Below, piece after piece: positions 25,325 through 32,063 of a stretch of 50,363 nt of DNA (the stretch's first letter is position 1; each line of letters opens with the position of its first letter). The DNA lies in the NCBI GenBank assembly GCA_016926755.1, contig JAFGNZ010000009.1, forward strand, positions 1 through 50,363, read 5' to 3'. Both the position numbers and the translations under genes were made by a program. The stretch is from Myxococcaceae bacterium. Lineage in GTDB: Bacteria > Myxococcota > Myxococcia > Myxococcales > Myxococcaceae. Below the pieces are notes generated by a model. The model was not told where the DNA came from and ran no database searches. It saw nothing but the letters and a program-made list of their open reading frames with translations.

Positions 25325-26317
25325 TCACACGGCCGCCTGCTCCGGCGCTCGGCTGGAGGCAAGGAGATCGCAGATCGCATCACGGATGGGCATTCCCGTG
25401 AGCTGCTCGATCCAGAGAAATTGCCCATTCGGGTTGATCTCGAGAAAGACATAGCGGCCGTCGGGTGTCAGCACCATGTCGATGGCGCCGTAGCAGAGCC
25501 CGAGCTGGCGCACGAGCTCCACGCAGCCGCGCCGGACCTTGTCGGGGAGCGTGTGTGGGTAATGGGGGGTGTGCTGGTTGTCGTAGCGGCGCCAGTCGAT
25601 TCGGGTGCGATTGGCTTTCTGGGAATGGATCTCCGCCGCGAAGGCCTGCTCACCCACGACGGTGATCCGCAGCTCCACGCGCTTGGGCACATAGGCCTGG
25701 AAGGTCACGGGCGCGTAGCGGATGGAGTCCGCATGGACCACGTCACGCCGGGTCACCTGCTGCGTGTAGCGGGCGAGCTCGAGGTGCTTCAGGGTATGTG
25801 TCAGCGCGGGGCTCGGGAGCTTGCTCACGATGTTCCCGTCGTGCCTCGCGTAGAACTCCAGGAACTCCTCGGGATCGTTCGTAATGAGGGTGGGGGGGAG
25901 CTCCAGTCCGAGCGCGCTGGCGAGCTTGAATTGTAATGGCTGCCGGGCGGCGCGACGGATCACGGGATAGGGCGCGGGGACCCACCGGCACGGCAGCGCA
26001 TCCCATAAGCTGTCGAGGAGGTTTGCGCACTCTTCCTGCGCATAGGCCCGGCAGTCCGGGTGAGTGGTCTCCTCGTGCAAGAAAGGTGGCAAGGGGCGCC
26101 GCAGCCACACAGCGGAGATGCGATCGAGGTCGATGTCGCCGGCCGGGGTGCGAAGGCTGAAGGAGGGGCGTCTGGTCACGGAGCACTTGAACGAGACGGT
26201 CGCGCGGGTCGGGAAGTCGGCGGAGTCGATCCGGAGATGTTCGAGGCCTCGCTGCTGGAGCCGCTCATAGATGCCATCGGCGTGCACATCTTGTGGCTGG
26301 GTGAGGATGATGATCAT
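25325..26317 (-). CDS. MvdC/MvdD-like ATP-grasp ribosomal peptide ligase
   Basis: 330 residues from ATG 26317, preceded by AAAGGT. The N-terminal preATP-grasp domain (about 1-110) has MIIILTQPQDVHADGIYERL and VWLRRPLPPFL. Central and C-terminal ATP-grasp domains include NIVSKLPSPALTH, VTFQAYVPKRVELRITVVG, the Mg-binding GAIDMVLTPDGRYVFLEINPNGQFLWIEQ, and IRDAI. These match ligases that make microviridin-type omega-ester or omega-amide crosslinks between Ser/Thr/Lys and Asp/Glu side chains. Its position immediately after a small Cys/Thr/Asp peptide gene defines it as the ring-forming enzyme of this cluster. It is followed after 14 bases by the parvulin-like gene. Confidence 0.92.
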   Translation of the reverse strand: MIIILTQPQDVHADGIYERLQQRGLEHLRIDSADFPTRATVSFKCSVTRRPSFSLRTPAGDIDLDRISAVWLRRPLPPFLHEETTHPDCRAYAQEECANLLDSLWDALPCRWVPAPYPVIRRAARQPLQFKLASALGLELPPTLITNDPEEFLEFYARHDGNIVSKLPSPALTHTLKHLELARYTQQVTRRDVVHADSIRYAPVTFQAYVPKRVELRITVVGEQAFAAEIHSQKANRTRIDWRRYDNQHTPHYPHTLPDKVRRGCVELVRQLGLCYGAIDMVLTPDGRYVFLEINPNGQFLWIEQLTGMPIRDAICDLLASSRAPEQAAV

Positions 26318-26340
26318 GCGTGACCTTTCGTGAGGAACCC

Positions 26341-26375
26341 GGCGGCGGGGCCGCTTCGGGCCGTGCCCCGCCGCC
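26341..26375 (-). promoter_or_regulatory. Attenuator-type hairpin between RiPP precursor and ligase genes
   Basis: An 11-bp perfect GC stem (26341-26351 with 26365-26375) around a 13-base loop lies between the precursor stop and the ligase start. No T-run follows. Such hairpins commonly raise precursor mRNA abundance relative to the biosynthetic genes through partial termination or 3'-end protection. The stem is seen directly; the role is inferred. Confidence 0.6.
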
Positions 26376-26410
26376 AGGCCGCCCTCGCGGGTTGCTCGTC
26401 GAGCTCACCG

Positions 26411-26581
26411 TCAGTGGTCGTCGGGGCCGCAGGGGCCGCAGGTGTTGGGGCAGGTGCACGCCAGATCTTGCACGGCCAACCTCCCACCTGTGGCGAGATC
26501 GAGCTCCGCCTCGCTGAGCTCTTCCTGCTGGGGTGCCTGTCTGTCTTGGGAGAGATCCTTGATCTTCGTACGCGTCTTCAC
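26411..26581 (-). CDS. RiPP (graspetide-type) precursor peptide
   Basis: A 56-residue ORF from GTG 26581, with a perfect AGGAGG at 26590-26595 eight bases upstream. The leader MKTRTKIKDLSQDRQ...ELSEAELDLATGG is charged and ends in a double-Gly at residues 32-33, a common leader-core boundary. The 23-residue core starts RLAVQDL and ends ACTCPNTCGPCGPDDH. It contains Cys42, 44, 48 and 51, Thr43 and 47, and Asp39, 54 and 55. Thr hydroxyls and Asp carboxyls are the possible ester partners for the adjacent ATP-grasp ligase. It contains no TTxxxxEE or microviridin TxKYPSD motif. It is short and GTG-started, so ordinary ORF calling misses it. Confidence 0.86.
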   Translation of the reverse strand: MKTRTKIKDLSQDRQAPQQEELSEAELDLATGGRLAVQDLACTCPNTCGPCGPDDH

Positions 26582-26720
26582 GGCTTCAGCCTCCTGTGTT
26601 TGCGCTCGACTTCATTGGCAGCTCCATCGAGACAGAGGGGGGAGGGGCGGGTTGTGACGGAGCGGGCCAGTGGCTCGTGGGGAGGAAGCGCCTACGGTAA
26701 TTGGACGTTTTCTTCTGGAG

Positions 26721-26775
26721 TGAGCGCTCGGTAGAGGCCTCGTCAGCCAGAAGCTCCGGGCGCCGAGCCGTCTCA
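26721..26775 (+). repeat. Dispersed repeat, copy 1 (second copy 35398-35452)
   Basis: 55 bases beginning TGAGCGCTCGGTAGAGGCC and ending GCCGTCTCA match 35398-35452 in the same orientation with about seven differences, mostly transitions. The copy at 35398 lies in intron-like or mobile-element debris, so this copy is likely a leftover fragment of the same element, now in the promoter region of the membrane protein gene. Confidence 0.75.
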
Positions 26776-26803
26776 GTTATGCTGTGCGCGAAGGAGGCTC
26801 GAC

Positions 26804-27298
26804 GTGAGCACGCGCACCTTGATTGTCGTCGTGGCGAGCATGATCAGCTTCTTGCTGGCGGCGAAGGCGCACGGGCGGCAGCTCCGGCTCGAGCGCGAGC
26901 TGGAGGGCTACCACCACGTCGTCTTCGGCGGGACGAACCCGCCCTTCGTCGAGGCGCTCTGGGGAGCGGACCGGGTGCGCTTCTGGAGCATCGCCGCGGG
27001 CATGGCGGTGGGGGTGCTGGGGCTGTTCGCCCTGACGCGCCTGCGGGGCTGGAGCTGGCCCTTCCTGGAGGGAGGCGGCGGCTCGGCGGCGTGGGCGGCG
27101 GTGTGGGGAGCGATGGTGATGGCGTTCCTTACGTGCGGGCTCTGGAGCCTCCTGCGGCTCATGCGCGCTATCTCGGAGAAGGGGGCGGCGGTGGACTCCG
27201 AGTGGACGCGGGCCGTGCTTCAGGGGAGCGCGGGGTGGCTCAGCGCGGCGGCGGTGGCCATGGCGCTGGTGGTCTTCGCCAGCCTCCGCAGGGCGTGA
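26804..27298 (+). CDS. Small polytopic membrane protein
   Basis: 164 residues from GTG 26804 with AAGGAGG six bases upstream. Four hydrophobic helices are predicted at about residues 5-20 (TLIVVVASMISFLLAA), 63-80 (WSIAAGMAVGVLGLFAL), 95-117 and 145-161. The first loop carries LERELEGYHHVVFGG. I recognise no family. It is divergent from the RiPP precursor gene with a 222-base gap that contains a 55-bp repeat also found near 35400; a -10-like TATGCT follows that repeat at 26778-26783. Confidence 0.75.
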   Translation: MSTRTLIVVVASMISFLLAAKAHGRQLRLERELEGYHHVVFGGTNPPFVEALWGADRVRFWSIAAGMAVGVLGLFALTRLRGWSWPFLEGGGGSAAWAAVWGAMVMAFLTCGLWSLLRLMRAISEKGAAVDSEWTRAVLQGSAGWLSAAAVAMALVVFASLRRA

Positions 27299-27393
27299 GC
27301 TCGCCCATCGGATGGCGGGTTCGACTCCGGTCCACGAGCCGGGCTGCATCGCCAGGGCTGAGGGTCTCCTCAGGCAACCCGGCCTCTGAGGCG

Positions 27394-28140
27394 TCACCTC
27401 CCTCTGGACGGCGCTCGGCGGGCGCTCGGACGTTGGCGGGTGCCAGGGCGCTTACTCCGCTGGACAGGGACCAGCGGCTCCTTGGCCGAGTGATCGGGCG
27501 GGCTCCAGCCCGCGAGCACGCGCCGCCGCACCTTGAGCGCCTCCTTGCCGCCGATGTCGACGAGCCCGTCCGCGTCGATCTTCAGCTCGCCGTGCTCCAG
27601 CGCGACCACGATGTACTCGAGGAAGGCATCCAGGCTGGGCCAGAGGAGCAGTCGGTCGTCGCTGTCGTGGAAGTAGTCGACCAGCTGTCCGGGCCTGCCG
27701 CCGAACGCGCCGCCGAGATCGACGCAGAGGTAGTCGCCCGCTCCATTGGAGAGGAGGGGCACCCACTTCTCGCTCCAGTAGCCGGGCGGCATCTTGTACT
27801 TCTTGATGAACTGCAGCGTCCCTTCACGAACCCCGCGAGCCTCGGCGAGGCCGAGCAGGTACTGGTTCTCGAAGAAGCTGTCCAGCGTGCGCCCTCCCTG
27901 CCAGGCGAAGAGCTCTCGGAGCGAGGCCGGGAGCGGCTCGCCGAGCTCCTTCTCGAGCCGCGCCAGCTCGGCGGGCTTCGCGCCCTTGCCGAGCGCAGCG
28001 GCGAACCTGGGACGTCGCTTGCGCAAGGCGCGCGCGAGCCGCTCGACCAGACTCTCCGTTCCCTTCCCGAGGACGCGCGGCTTGGGCGGAGGTCCGCCCC
28101 GGTTCGTCTTCCCACCTGTCTTGCTCGAGTGTCCCGGCAT
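27394..28140 (-). CDS. SMI1/KNR4-family protein
   Basis: 248 residues from ATG 28140, with AGAGGAG directly upstream. The longer open frame beyond it runs into tRNA-like and RT debris. SMI1/KNR4 features are LARLEKELGEPLPASLRELFAWQGG at the N-terminal core, WVPLLSNGAGDYLCVDLGG, and a helix SLDAFLEYIVVALEHGEL near the C-terminus, followed by a basic tail. In bacteria this family often gives immunity to polymorphic toxins or acts as a protein-binding module. No toxin gene is adjacent in the window, so immunity is only a possibility. The 3' end is convergent with the membrane protein gene. Confidence 0.87.
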   Translation of the reverse strand: MPGHSSKTGGKTNRGGPPPKPRVLGKGTESLVERLARALRKRRPRFAAALGKGAKPAELARLEKELGEPLPASLRELFAWQGGRTLDSFFENQYLLGLAEARGVREGTLQFIKKYKMPPGYWSEKWVPLLSNGAGDYLCVDLGGAFGGRPGQLVDYFHDSDDRLLLWPSLDAFLEYIVVALEHGELKIDADGLVDIGGKEALKVRRRVLAGWSPPDHSAKEPLVPVQRSKRPGTRQRPSARRAPSRGR

Positions 28141-28262
28141 CTCTCCTCTGACGAAACGGGTTGATGACGGAGAGCTTGGACATCCTCCGACGATCGTTGC
28201 AACGAGGCACTGCGTATAACGAAGGCAGGGGATGCCTACGTGGCGCCGGCTGCTTGTCAATC

Positions 28263-28290
28263 GTGCCACGACGGGATTCGAACCCGTGGA
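28263..28290 (-). repeat. tRNA T-arm/3'-end-like fragment, left copy
   Basis: Read on the minus strand, CACGGGTTCGAATCCCGT is a canonical T-stem and T-loop (GGTTCGAATCC), followed by an acceptor-like CGTGGCACGA. No D-arm, anticodon stem or matching 5' acceptor strand can be folded from the adjoining sequence, so this is a fragment rather than a tRNA gene. GACGGGATTCGAACCCGT (28270-28287) recurs with one mismatch at 35610-35627 in the same orientation, as expected of att repeats left by tRNA-targeted integration. Confidence 0.6.
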
Positions 28291-28325
28291 GGAGGAGTGC
28301 CCTAAACCCGCGACGGCACACGCCT

Positions 28326-28574
28326 TTCGTGTTGGAACCCCTCTTCGAAGCCGACTTCTCGGGCAGTTCTTTCGGGCCGAGACCTGGGCGCTCGGCGCAT
28401 GAGGCCGTGGACGCTGTGCGGCAGGGACTGCGCCAGCGCAAACACCGGGTAGTGAAGAGCACGCGGGAGCGGGGCGTACCGCAAGGATCACCCCTTTCCC
28501 CGCTGCTGGCCAACATCGCGCGGAATGACTTGGACCGGGCCCTGAAGCGGCGAAGTCAGAGCTTGACCTCATAG
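28326..28574 (+). pseudogene. Group II intron reverse transcriptase/maturase remnant
   Basis: In one frame, [28 protein letters not shown] matches the conserved (Y/F)GFRPGRSAHDA block of group II intron RTs. It is followed almost directly by [19 protein letters not shown] and [10 protein letters not shown], the [11 protein letters not shown] block. The roughly 100 residues normally between them, and the N-terminal RT-0/1 part, are missing. The YADD catalytic box and maturase domain downstream are absent too. The stop overlaps the 3' end of the convergent large gene. It is clearly a dead internal-deletion remnant. Confidence 0.85.
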
Positions 28575-31500
28575 CAGGTGCGGCGCTCGGTAGCCGTAGC
28601 CCCGGGCCACACAGCCCAGCCTTCCCACGCGCCGCCTTGTTTGCGCATACACCGCGTGTGCACGCGCATGGAGTCGTGCGTGCGCTGCACCTCCAGCACG
28701 TTATACAGCCGAGGCGTGGACTCCGGCCGGTCCGCCGCCGGAGCGCCGAATGATCCCGCGCCGACCACATGCAACTTCCGCGTGGGATGAAAGTAGCCCA
28801 TCAGGTCGGCCCGGCTCTCGTGCACGTGACCATGCAGGCACAGCCGGACATCCGCCTGCCGCAGACGATCGATGAATGAGTTGTCGCTCATCTGCCCAGG
28901 CCCCGTGACGGGGTGATGCCAGACCGCGATGCGCAGCAGGCTCTGCTCCGCCCCGAGCTTGCCGCTGCTCTGGACATCGCGCTGCTCGTGGTTCGCTTGT
29001 CTTAGCGCTCGCGCGAGGGCCCCTTCGTGGATGCTCGCGCGAAGGGGGTTGTGCTCGTCGATCTCCCATGAAGAGTTGAAGGACAACACCTGGAGCCCGG
29101 CGTCTGGGAAGGTGCTGACGAGCCCCTGCTCAGGGAACTCGAGCGGGTACTCGCGCTGCATGAGCGGGTGGTAGAAGCTCTTCGAGAAGTTCCGGAAGCG
29201 AAGCGGGTAGTGCTTCTCGTTCCGGATGAGGTACCAGCTCTCCTTCTCCACGTAGTGGCCCGGCTTGAGCTGCTCCTTCAACTGCCGCTTGAGCCGGAAG
29301 TCGTAGAGGTTCTGCTCATCCCAGCTCAAATCGTGATTGCCAGGAACGATGACACACCGCTGCGCAGTGAGCGTGAACTCCTCGATCAGCCCCGCGACGA
29401 AGCGCTGGGCTTGCTCAAACTCCTCGGGAGTTGCCCGTTCAGTGAGGTCGCCGGAGATGAGCAGGTAGTCCAGGCTCTTCAGGCCCAGGCCCTCCTTGCC
29501 ATCGCGCAGGTCCGTGATGAGCGGCTGCAGCATCGAAGCCACATCCGAGTCGGCCCGCATGTGCAGATCACTCAGGTGGAGGATGCGCAGGGGCTCACTC
29601 GCTGCGGGGGGCTGCTCCTGCTTGCCGAACAGGCGGCGCGTCCGCTCGAGTGCGCTGCGCCGGTGCTCCTCGATGGTGTCACGAAGGTGCTGTGCCTCCC
29701 GCCGCAGGCCATACGCGATGCTGGCGCCGGGCTGGGGTGAGGCGTGGCGAAGGGAAGGGCGAACACCCGTGCGGCGCAGATGGTCCTCCACGAAGCCGGT
29801 AAAGAGGTGGCGGATCCGCTCTTCTGTCCTCGCATCGAAGTACACGTCGAGCCGGGCCGCTCCTTCAGGGAGGTCCATCCGGCGCAGCCCACAGGCGCCC
29901 CGCCCTGTCTCCTCGAACTCGGCGCGGTCCTCCCACAGCCGCATCCGGCCAAACTGCTGGCTGAGCGCCACGTTCGCCACCAGTGAGGAGTAGAGGTTGT
30001 CGACCGCTCCCGATAGCTCATAGGAGATCGAGACAGCCGGAGTGATGTGGGACGCCAGGGCCTCGGTGGTCCGGAAGAGCGTGGGGAAGACGAGCAGCCC
30101 CGCGTGCTGGATGCAGAGGCCGTGCTTGATGAAAAGCTGCACCACGCACTCGAGCACTAGGCGCTCTTCGATGAGAGGCAGGCGCTTTTCTCTGGGAATC
30201 AATGGCAGTTCCCAGCTCCGCAGGGTGAGCTGGGCCTGCTCGATGGCGGGAACCCCCACGGGGTTGTCCCGCGCGGCGAGGATGAGCGAGCCGGCATAGC
30301 GTTCCACCTCACCCAGTTGGAGCACCAGCACAGGGTCTCCGGCCTCGAGCGTCGTGAGCGCGATGACGCCCTGGAGCGCCAGCTGCTCTACCACAGCGGG
30401 CAGCGCGCGGGCATCGAACTCGTCTGGCTTCTGGGCCTTGATGACCCGCTCAAGCTCCTCGAGCGGCAGGACCACTGTGCCTCGCGAGCGCTGTGCTTCG
30501 ATCTCGTCCTGGATGCGCTGAAACAAATCCGGACGGCTAGTGAGAGACAGCGAGGGCCAGTCGAGAGCCTGGGCAATCGCCGCCTTGAGCTGATCGATGC
30601 CCCGGTTCTCCTTGGCGCTCGTGGGGAAGTAATCCGCAAAACCACACCGCTTGACGAGCGCCGCGATGCCCTGACGGTCCACCGGGGTGTCATCGTCCTG
30701 CTTCGTTCCCACGAGCAGCTTCACTACGGGCCGGCCATTGACCTGCCGCTCGAATCGCTTGTTCCAGGCAACGACCGCGTCGAAGGCGGACTGGCCCTGA
30801 AGCGGATCGAACAGCACGAGCGCTAGCGTCGTATCGTGCAGGAACAGCTGGTGCACCAGGCGGTACTCCTCCTGCCCGCCCAGGTCCCACAGCACCACGT
30901 CCCGCCGCTCGCCCGGGGGCGCGGCCTGAAGGGGATCGAGCCGCTCTTGGGGAATGGGCCAGAAGTGCATACCGTGGGTGCTCTTCTGTTCCGCGTAGCG
31001 GCCTTCCGCCAGCCGCAGCGCCAGGCACGTCTTGCCGACCCGGGCCTCGCCCACCAGGACCACCTTGGCGCTGACCTGGCGGACGGTGGCGGGCAGCCGC
31101 GACGTACTAGCCTGGGACAGAAGCTCCAGCAGCAGGAGCCTTTGCTGGTCGCCCGTGAGAATCGTGAGCACGGACTGACGCGGGTGGAGCCGGGCCGCAC
31201 GCTGCCTGCTGGCCAAGGGGAGCGGCATCAGGCGCTGTGCGGTCAGCTGCAGTTTGTCACGCTTCCATAACCACAGGCAGTCCTGAGTGTCGTACGCCAG
31301 GATCAATTGCCCGTCCTCGGAGAACTCACAGCCGCGCACTCGACCCAGCAGTCCCTGCAAGATGCCCGTCCGCCGGGCCTGCCGCGGGCTGATCAGCTCG
31401 ATGTTCGAGGTGGCCTCACCGAAGACCGCCACGGTGGCTCCATCCGGGGACCAAGCCAGGCCCGTCATGGGCATCTCCAGCGGGATGCTTCCCAAGTCCT

Positions 31501-32047
31501 CAAGAGAGCTCCACAGCCGCAGTTCCGGACTCGAAGGACTCACCATGGCGTAGAGCTCTCCATGGGGCGCGCGCTCGAGCACAGCCACATCACGGAAGTA
31601 GGTGGACTGAACGACCTGCCGCTCGTTCGTCTCGACGTGCCACCGCAGACAGCGGTCCTCCTCCAGCACTGCATAAAGGTTCTCGCCGTCGCGGGACCAA
31701 GCCGCAGCACGTACGCCTTTGAGGCTGGGCCGCTGTTCCCCATCACTCGCCAGGGTTAGCACCCACAGGTCGTCATCCGAGTGGAAGACGAACGCCAGCT
31801 TGAGCCTGTTCGGCGACCAGAGAATCTCCTGGACATGCTTCGTCTGGCGGATGAGGCAGCTCTTCCGGAGAAGGAAGCCGGTAGGGGTCTGCTGCCAGAT
31901 GCGGAGGTAAGCGTCTGTATGGGCTGTCGCCAGCAGGGCGCCATCGGGCGACCACGCGAAGGCCGTGATGGAGCCCGAGGGCGACTCGAGCTCCCATACA
32001 CCAGCGGTTTCGTCAGGCGGGGAGTTGGGCTCGCTCGTGGCGCTCAA
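28556..32047 (-). CDS. WD40 - Ras-like GTPase - COR-like - calcineurin-type phosphoesterase fusion
   Basis: 1163 residues from TTG 32047 ([16 protein letters not shown]), with GAGGG 6 bases upstream and 16 bases after the cyclase stop. Residues about 20-320 hold some six WD40 blades ([35 protein letters not shown]). A GTPase spans about 325-500: G1 GEARVGKT with Lys339, G3 WDLGGQEE, G4 GTKQD, G5 TSAKEN, in the order seen in Roc/Rab-like proteins. About 510-790 is a winged-helix/COR-like region. A complete metallophosphoesterase spans 815-1125: SDLHM (Asp827, His829), SGDLTE, PGNHD (His905), WHHPVTG, HGHVHE. It most resembles class III cyclic-nucleotide phosphodiesterases (CpdA). It is co-transcribed with a nucleotide cyclase. 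Predicted role: GTPase-gated destruction of the cyclase product or another phosphoester. Confidence 0.88.
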   Translation of the reverse strand: MSATSEPNSPPDETAGVWELESPSGSITAFAWSPDGALLATAHTDAYLRIWQQTPTGFLLRKSCLIRQTKHVQEILWSPNRLKLAFVFHSDDDLWVLTLASDGEQRPSLKGVRAAAWSRDGENLYAVLEEDRCLRWHVETNERQVVQSTYFRDVAVLERAPHGELYAMVSPSSPELRLWSSLEDLGSIPLEMPMTGLAWSPDGATVAVFGEATSNIELISPRQARRTGILQGLLGRVRGCEFSEDGQLILAYDTQDCLWLWKRDKLQLTAQRLMPLPLASRQRAARLHPRQSVLTILTGDQQRLLLLELLSQASTSRLPATVRQVSAKVVLVGEARVGKTCLALRLAEGRYAEQKSTHGMHFWPIPQERLDPLQAAPPGERRDVVLWDLGGQEEYRLVHQLFLHDTTLALVLFDPLQGQSAFDAVVAWNKRFERQVNGRPVVKLLVGTKQDDDTPVDRQGIAALVKRCGFADYFPTSAKENRGIDQLKAAIAQALDWPSLSLTSRPDLFQRIQDEIEAQRSRGTVVLPLEELERVIKAQKPDEFDARALPAVVEQLALQGVIALTTLEAGDPVLVLQLGEVERYAGSLILAARDNPVGVPAIEQAQLTLRSWELPLIPREKRLPLIEERLVLECVVQLFIKHGLCIQHAGLLVFPTLFRTTEALASHITPAVSISYELSGAVDNLYSSLVANVALSQQFGRMRLWEDRAEFEETGRGACGLRRMDLPEGAARLDVYFDARTEERIRHLFTGFVEDHLRRTGVRPSLRHASPQPGASIAYGLRREAQHLRDTIEEHRRSALERTRRLFGKQEQPPAASEPLRILHLSDLHMRADSDVASMLQPLITDLRDGKEGLGLKSLDYLLISGDLTERATPEEFEQAQRFVAGLIEEFTLTAQRCVIVPGNHDLSWDEQNLYDFRLKRQLKEQLKPGHYVEKESWYLIRNEKHYPLRFRNFSKSFYHPLMQREYPLEFPEQGLVSTFPDAGLQVLSFNSSWEIDEHNPLRASIHEGALARALRQANHEQRDVQSSGKLGAEQSLLRIAVWHHPVTGPGQMSDNSFIDRLRQADVRLCLHGHVHESRADLMGYFHPTRKLHVVGAGSFGAPAADRPESTPRLYNVLEVQRTHDSMRVHTRCMRKQGGAWEGWAVWPGATATERRTCYEVKL

Positions 32048-32063
32048 GGGGGCCCTCGGAGGC

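Noticed and set aside
26582-26803. A second RiPP precursor upstream of the first
   Set aside because: No short frame with a ribosome site and a similar leader was found on the minus strand in this gap.
27305-27345. GGGTTCGACTCCGG as a third tRNA T-arm
   Set aside because: The flanking bases do not form a matching 5-bp T-stem and there is no acceptor-like sequence; likely chance inside a convergent intergenic gap.
28261-28340. Complete tRNA gene on the minus strand
   Set aside because: T-arm is good, but no matching 5' acceptor strand, D-arm or foldable anticodon stem could be found.
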